Part shown: piece after piece, positions 21,848-25,528 of the stretch | How the letters are laid out: each line of letters begins with the position of its first letter | Position numbering within the stretch: position 1 is the stretch's first letter | Source: SIG710 sp045651985 | Lineage (GTDB): Bacteria; Bacillota; Clostridia; Oscillospirales; CAG-272 | Direction: 5' to 3' | DNA length: 25,528 nucleotides | Assembly (NCBI GenBank): GCA_045651985.1 | Contig: JAZRTK010000043.1 | Coordinates: 1-25,528, forward strand | Program-made: the position numbers and the translations under genes | Notes under the pieces: model-generated | Seen by the model: the letters and a program-made list of their open reading frames with translations, nothing else | What the model was told of the DNA's origin: nothing | The model's database searches: none

Positions 21848-22873
21848 ATGGAAGAAAAATATTTTGCCGCCGCAAATTCGGGTGAGGGGTTCGTCAGTTA
21901 TTTTGGCGAAGTGTTCAGGGAGCAGGAGTTTGAGCACGTTTATATAATCAAGGGCGGTCCCGGTACGGGAAAGAGCTATTTTATGCGGCAAGTGGCCCGT
22001 GAGGCGGAAAAGCAAGGGGAAGAGGTGGTCTATTGGTACTGTTCTTCAGATCCCGATTCTCTTGACGGTATAACCGTCGGTACACGCTTTGCCATGGTAG
22101 ACGGCACGGCACCGCACGACATGGGGTGCAGTACCCCGGGAGCGATTTCAAATATCATTGATCTGGGTGCTTTCTGGTCTGTTCCGTCACTTGCGAAAAT
22201 GAGACGGGATATTGAAGTCCTCAACGCCGAGAAAAAAGGAGCGTATAAGCAGGCGTATAGATTTTTGTCGGCTTACTCACAGATGTCCGACGCCGTGCAG
22301 GACATTGTCTTGCCTTTTGCCGACGGTAAAAGGCTTAAGGACGAGGCGCGCAGACTCTTGTCCGAGCTTCCCGACGGAGAGGGCTATGAGATCTCTACCG
22401 CCCTTTGCGATTCGGTGGGAATGAAAGGTCGGGTGAGGTTTGACACCTACGAAAAATTCGCTCAAAAGACCGTGAAGATCGCCGACTTTTTTGAGACCGC
22501 CCATCTCCTTTTGGCGGCTGTCGCCTGCGAGGCAAGGAGAAGGAACATGAAAATTAAAGTCTCTTACGACCCCATTCAGCCGAAGCGTATGGACGCACTT
22601 TGCATCGAAGGAAGGCTTGCGTTTTGCATTTCCGACGGCGGCACTGTTGAAATGAAGGATTTTATCGGCGGTGGCTTTGCTGAGAGGGAGGCGGAGAGGA
22701 TACTTGAGCTCCGCTCGGTCATCTTTTCCGAGGCGGTGTCTTCGCTTGACAGCGTGCGTCGGACACATTTCAAGATAGAAGAGATATATCAGTCCGCTAT
22801 GGATTTTGCCGAAAAGGAAAAATATACGGAAAAATTTATCCGTCGGGCAATAAAAAGACCCGAAAGGACTTGA
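21848..22873 (+). CDS. P-loop ATPase, PRK06851-like (function unknown)
   Basis: Cytoplasmic P-loop NTPase of unknown role, common in spore-forming Firmicutes. The 341-aa protein opens with MEEKYFAAANSGEGFVSYF and a clear Walker A GGPGTGKS (36-43), followed by a candidate Walker-B-like stretch and the segment DSLDGITVGTRFAMVDGTAPH, typical of this group. From memory, family members are two tandem ATPase-like halves. Here the second half (about 200-300) keeps the later MDALCIEGRLAFCISDG segment but has no GxxGxGKS loop, so it looks degenerate. ATG at 21848 has AAAGG 9 nt upstream; the ATG at 21839 abuts the ribosome site. It follows spoVAF by about 140 bp, which is weak support for a sporulation link. 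Confidence 0.78.
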   Translation: MEEKYFAAANSGEGFVSYFGEVFREQEFEHVYIIKGGPGTGKSYFMRQVAREAEKQGEEVVYWYCSSDPDSLDGITVGTRFAMVDGTAPHDMGCSTPGAISNIIDLGAFWSVPSLAKMRRDIEVLNAEKKGAYKQAYRFLSAYSQMSDAVQDIVLPFADGKRLKDEARRLLSELPDGEGYEISTALCDSVGMKGRVRFDTYEKFAQKTVKIADFFETAHLLLAAVACEARRRNMKIKVSYDPIQPKRMDALCIEGRLAFCISDGGTVEMKDFIGGGFAEREAERILELRSVIFSEAVSSLDSVRRTHFKIEEIYQSAMDFAEKEKYTEKFIRRAIKRPERT

Positions 22874-22898
22874 AAAAATTGGGGGAATAGTGTAAAAT
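22870..22898 (+). promoter_or_regulatory. Promoter of the MBL-fold / serine hydrolase pair
   Basis: TTGAAA (22870-22875), 17-bp spacer, TAAAAT (22893-22898). The -35 overlaps the stop codon of the P-loop ATPase gene. Confidence 0.75.
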
Positions 22899-22929
22899 AC
22901 ACATAAACGTTAAATTTCGGAGTGTAAGC

Positions 22930-23805
22930 ATGAAAAAGATTTCCCCGAAGGTCAGAAATATAATACTTGCTGTGGCACTGGTCATTGCGGCATTGTCCTA
23001 TCTGTACGAAAACTGTATTCGCAAGCCCGTGACGGTGGACGGCGAGATAGTCGTTCACGCCATTGACGTGGGACAGGGTGACAGTACCCTCATAATGGCG
23101 CCCGAGGGAAACCTGCTCATCGACGCGGGAACCAATTCTTCCGAAAACTGTCTGCTTGCCTATCTTGATACGCAGGGCATTGAAACGATAGATTATTTCA
23201 TTCTCACCCATCCTCACGAGGACCATATCGGCGGTGCCGACGCGGTGTTCGAAAATTATACGGTCAAAAACGTCATAATGACTTTCTTTACGTCCACCAG
23301 TAACGCCTATGACGCTGTTCTTGACGCTTTGAAGGAAAATGTTAATACAAACGTGATCGAGTGCGAGGCGGGCGCGGAGTACTCTGTAGGAGAAATGACG
23401 ATAAAGCTTCTCGGACCGGACCCTGACGATCTCGGAGACGATGCAAACAATTCCAGCATCATAACCAAGATCACCTACGGCGAAAGCTCGCTTATGTTTA
23501 CGGGAGACGCCGAGTACGGAGTTGAGGCTCGGCTTATATCCCGCTGGGGAAATGAACTTGACTGTGATTTTATGAAAATGGGACACCACGGCTCAAGCAC
23601 CTCAAACTCTGACGCATTTATGGATATGGTCTCGCCATACATGGCGGTCATCTCCTGCGGAGAGGATAATTCCTACGGCCACCCGCACCGCGAGATCGTG
23701 GCTATGCTGAAAGAAAAGAATATTGAATATTATCGAACAGACAAGGCTGGCAGTGTTACCTTTGTCTGTGACGGAGAAAAGATCTACAAAACGGAGGAAA
23801 AATGA
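22930..23805 (+). CDS. Membrane-anchored metallo-beta-lactamase-fold hydrolase, ComEC/Rec2 C-terminal type
   Basis: Probable metal-dependent hydrolase on the outer face of the membrane, related to the MBL domain of the DNA-uptake protein ComEC. The 291-aa protein has one N-terminal hydrophobic helix (about 10-26) acting as signal anchor, then IDVGQGDSTLI (45-55), LLIDAGT (62-68), the metal site HPHEDH (94-99), TGDAE (191-195), GHHGSS (218-223) and SYGHPH (248-253). The competence and channel domains of full ComEC are missing, so it is a stand-alone form; nuclease or phosphodiesterase activity on nucleic acid is plausible but unproven. GGAG lies 7 nt before ATG. The next gene starts 1 nt after its stop. 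Confidence 0.88.
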   Translation: MKKISPKVRNIILAVALVIAALSYLYENCIRKPVTVDGEIVVHAIDVGQGDSTLIMAPEGNLLIDAGTNSSENCLLAYLDTQGIETIDYFILTHPHEDHIGGADAVFENYTVKNVIMTFFTSTSNAYDAVLDALKENVNTNVIECEAGAEYSVGEMTIKLLGPDPDDLGDDANNSSIITKITYGESSLMFTGDAEYGVEARLISRWGNELDCDFMKMGHHGSSTSNSDAFMDMVSPYMAVISCGEDNSYGHPHREIVAMLKEKNIEYYRTDKAGSVTFVCDGEKIYKTEEK

Positions 23806-23806
23806 A

Positions 23807-25018
23807 ATGTACGATTTTTCTGAGCTCGAAAAATACATAGACTCACTTGAAAGCGTCGGCGTGGGAATGTCAGATTTGAAGGTCATGATAAACCATGAGG
23901 AGGTCTTCCACCGCGGCGCAGGATATTCCGACGCGGCGCAGACAAAGAAAATGGACGGCGACGACATTATGTGGCTTTTCTCCACGTCAAAGGTCATTAC
24001 CTGCGCGGCGGCGATGCGTCTGGTCGACCGCGGGGAGCTTTCGCCCGACGAGCCCCTTGATAAATACCTGCCTGAATACGCACAAATGACCGTCAGAGAA
24101 GCTGACGGAAGTGTCAGACCCGCGCAGCGTAAAATAACTATCCGCGACCTGTTTGCCATGAGCGCGGGATTTAAGTACGATCCTTTGCACCAGCTGAGAC
24201 GCGTGTTCGTTGCTTGCCATGGCGGCGGGGAATCTCTCGATTTGGTAAAGGAGCAGGTGCCCGAATCTCTTTTTGAGCTTGGACAGCGTGATCTGATATC
24301 CGTACGCGAATTTGCACGCGCGGTGGCGAAGCTTCCTCTGCACTTTGAACCCTCGACGCACTATGCATACAGTATCTGCCACGATATTCTGGGCGCGGTC
24401 ATTGAGGTCGTTTCCGGCATGACTCTTGGGGGATATATGAAAAAGTATATCTTCGATCCTCTGGGAATGAACGACACGGGCTTCGTTTTGCCCGTGGAGA
24501 AGAAGAACCGCCTTGCTATCGGATATGACTATATTAATGTAACCAATACGTCAAAACCCACCTTTGAACGGTGCGAATATAACCTGGCACCCGGTTTTGA
24601 AAGCGGCGGTGCGGGAATCTGCAGTACCGTAAACGATTATGCTAAGTTGATTGATACTTTGGCTTGCGGAGGCACGTCTGGGGACGGCTATTACCTTATG
24701 AGCCCCGAAACAGTTGCACTTATGGGTACGAATCAGCTCACTGCTACCGCTCTTGCTGACTTCTGCTCCGAACCGAGAAAGTACGGATACGGCTGGGGCT
24801 ACTGCGGCAGAGTGCATATCCGCCCTGAGGTTTCCCTGGCTCTTTCTCCTGCGGGCGAATTCGGCTGGGACGGCGCGGCGTCAACCTATTGCTTGGTAGA
24901 TACCGAGAATAAGCTGTCCGCATTCTTTGGCACTTACATAAGAGGACAGAACGCTTATATGTATAATCGCGTTCATCCTCATATCCGCGATCTGATCTAT
25001 AAAGCTGTGAATAAATAA
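23807..25018 (+). CDS. Serine hydrolase, beta-lactamase class C / PBP-like family
   Basis: Cytoplasmic-looking (no signal peptide) serine hydrolase of the beta-lactamase superfamily, probably an esterase or amidase rather than a resistance enzyme. The 403-aa product has the SxxK motif STSK (S59-K62), the second motif region HYAYSICHDILGAVIEVVSG (Tyr188) and a C-terminal GEFGWDGAAST in place of the KTG box. In the usual YSN motif the Asn is replaced by Ile (YSI). ATG at 23807 has GGAGG 9 nt upstream; earlier in-frame starts lie inside the MBL gene and lack support. It is 1 nt from that gene, so the two are co-transcribed and likely coupled. The substrate is unknown. Confidence 0.88.
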   Translation: MYDFSELEKYIDSLESVGVGMSDLKVMINHEEVFHRGAGYSDAAQTKKMDGDDIMWLFSTSKVITCAAAMRLVDRGELSPDEPLDKYLPEYAQMTVREADGSVRPAQRKITIRDLFAMSAGFKYDPLHQLRRVFVACHGGGESLDLVKEQVPESLFELGQRDLISVREFARAVAKLPLHFEPSTHYAYSICHDILGAVIEVVSGMTLGGYMKKYIFDPLGMNDTGFVLPVEKKNRLAIGYDYINVTNTSKPTFERCEYNLAPGFESGGAGICSTVNDYAKLIDTLACGGTSGDGYYLMSPETVALMGTNQLTATALADFCSEPRKYGYGWGYCGRVHIRPEVSLALSPAGEFGWDGAASTYCLVDTENKLSAFFGTYIRGQNAYMYNRVHPHIRDLIYKAVNK

Positions 25019-25053
25019 GCAAGACCGCCGCTCCTTAGGGGCGGCGGTCTTGC
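25019..25053 (+). other. Long GC-rich hairpin after the serine hydrolase gene
   Basis: A perfect 13-bp stem GCAAGACCGCCGC (25019-25031) with its complement (25041-25053). It starts at the base after the stop codon. No T-run follows (TGTGGTGATC), so it is either a non-canonical terminator or a 3'-end stabiliser in front of the rRNA promoters. Confidence 0.7.
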
Positions 25054-25148
25054 TGTGGTGATCTTGCACAAAAACCGCCTGTGAAAACTATCGTTTTGCA
25101 CCAAAAGGTAAAAAGTATAAAAAGGTCGAAAAAAGTTGAGAAAAGACC

Positions 25149-25177
25149 TTGACAAATGGGTGTCAAAGTGATAAAAT
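25149..25177 (+). promoter_or_regulatory. rRNA promoter P1
   Basis: TTGACA (25149-25154), 17-bp spacer, TGATAAAAT ending at 25177. The -35 forms half of a palindrome, TTGACA-N6-TGTCAA (25149-25166), and AAGGTC/GACCTT (25122-25127 with 25145-25150) folds across its upstream edge. Confidence 0.88.
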
Positions 25178-25263
25178 AGGCAGGTCGCTTGATGAAACGA
25201 CTGTGTCACCAAAAAGCTTTTGAAAAGAACTTTAAAAAATTTTAAAAAAATTGAAAAAAGTGC

Positions 25264-25292
25264 TTGACAAGAGGGGAATAAGGTGATATAAT
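25264..25292 (+). promoter_or_regulatory. rRNA promoter P2
   Basis: A consensus promoter: TTGACA (25264-25269), 17-bp spacer, TGATATAAT ending at 25292. It lies 115 bp downstream of P1 in tandem, a common rRNA operon arrangement. A hairpin (25299-25326) opens the transcript. Confidence 0.93.
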
Positions 25293-25330
25293 AGACAAGC
25301 TGTCCCGAAAAAAGCGGGGGAACAGCGGAT

Positions 25331-25350
25331 TGGTCATTGAAAATTGAACA
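25331..25350 (+). promoter_or_regulatory. boxA-like antitermination element in the rRNA leader
   Basis: TGGTCATTGAAAATTGAACA resembles the Firmicutes rRNA-leader element TGxTCxTTGAAAAxTGAACA, the site for Nus-factor antitermination. Its position, about 30 nt after P2 and 140 nt before 16S, is as expected. Confidence 0.65.
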
Positions 25351-25450
25351 ACAAGAGATGAAGTACAAAGCATATGCAAATGTGTGAAAAGACGAATCTC
25401 GCAATTTCTTGAGAATACTACTCAAACAAAAGTAAAACGAGCAGATGAAG

Positions 25451-25499
25451 CTCTAAAAAAGGTTTTAAGCCGAAAGGCTTGAGATAGAATTTTTTAGAG
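25451..25499 (+). other. Precursor-16S leader stem at the mature 5' end
   Basis: CTCTAAAAAA (25451-25460) is exactly complementary to TTTTTTAGAG (25490-25499), which spans the predicted 5' end of 16S. Inside lies a hairpin AAGCC/GGCTT (25467-25471 with 25476-25480) with a GAAA tetraloop. The leader would thus mask the first bases of 16S until processing. Confidence 0.7.
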
Positions 25500-25528
25500 A
25501 GTTTGATCCTGGCTCAGGATTAACGCTG
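25491..25528 (+). rRNA. rrs: 16S ribosomal RNA, first 38 bases (3' truncated)
   Basis: AGAGTTTGATCCTGGCTCAG, the universal bacterial 16S segment at E. coli positions 8-27, begins at 25498, placing base 1 near 25491. The window ends inside the gene. The next bases GGATTAACGCTG differ slightly from the commoner GGATGAACGCTG or GGACGAACGCTG. Confidence 0.97.

Noticed and set aside
22789..23589. Open frame on the minus strand (266 codons)
   Set aside because: Antisense to the MBL-fold gene and crosses its promoter; no recognisable protein features.
1..25528. CRISPR arrays, tRNA genes, complete insertion sequences
   Set aside because: None visible; no regularly spaced direct repeats, tRNA-like T-loop plus CCA arrangements or intact transposase frames were found.

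Overview
The window is chromosomal DNA from a spore-forming, Gram-positive-type bacterium, most likely a member of the Clostridia. The evidence is a SpoVAF-type germination protein, an SLH-domain surface protein, two Sec lipoproteins, and the Firmicutes arrangement rplU-prp-rpmA in which L27 carries an N-terminal extension cut by Prp. Promoters are SigA-like with 17-bp spacers, most with an extended -10 (TGn). Genus-level placement is not possible from what I can see.

Layout. 1-664: 3' end of thrS, closed by a strong bidirectional terminator. 699-5027 (minus strand): a tight nucleoside salvage operon, deoC-deoD-deoB-cdd-pdp. 5121-9752 (plus): murJ, a family-4 type glycosyltransferase and dxs, overlapping and translationally coupled. 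9768-11362: a promoter, a 17-codon Asp-rich small ORF, an intrinsic terminator, then a CNNM/CorC-type membrane protein with CBS domains. 11391-13148: gpmI with its own promoter and terminator. 13157-14960: an ABC exporter. 15028-16999: an AT-rich patch with a second promoter/small ORF/terminator unit, two unrecognised lipoprotein genes and a perfect 16-bp inverted repeat. 17145-18332: the L21 leader and rplU-prp-rpmA. 18330-20156 (minus): an SLH protein followed by a CYTH-domain protein. 20303-25018 (plus): spoVAF, a P-loop ATPase, a ComEC-like metallo-beta-lactamase-fold protein and a serine beta-lactamase-like hydrolase. 25149-25528: two tandem rRNA promoters, a boxA-like leader and the first bases of 16S rRNA.

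How it works together. Most of the window is housekeeping: nucleoside breakdown to pentose phosphate, lipid II export and isoprenoid supply, glycolysis, ribosome assembly, spore germination and an rRNA operon. The least explained parts are the two leaders at 9803-9960 and 15142-15295. Each has a good promoter, a small ORF with a ribosome binding site, and an intrinsic terminator touching or just past the small ORF stop codon, and the downstream gene has no visible promoter of its own. This looks like transcription attenuation coupled to translation of a leader peptide. In the first case the acidic peptide and the likely Mg2+-transport role of the target suggest a testable magnesium-sensing mechanism. 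I saw no CRISPR array, tRNA gene, complete insertion sequence or defence cassette.
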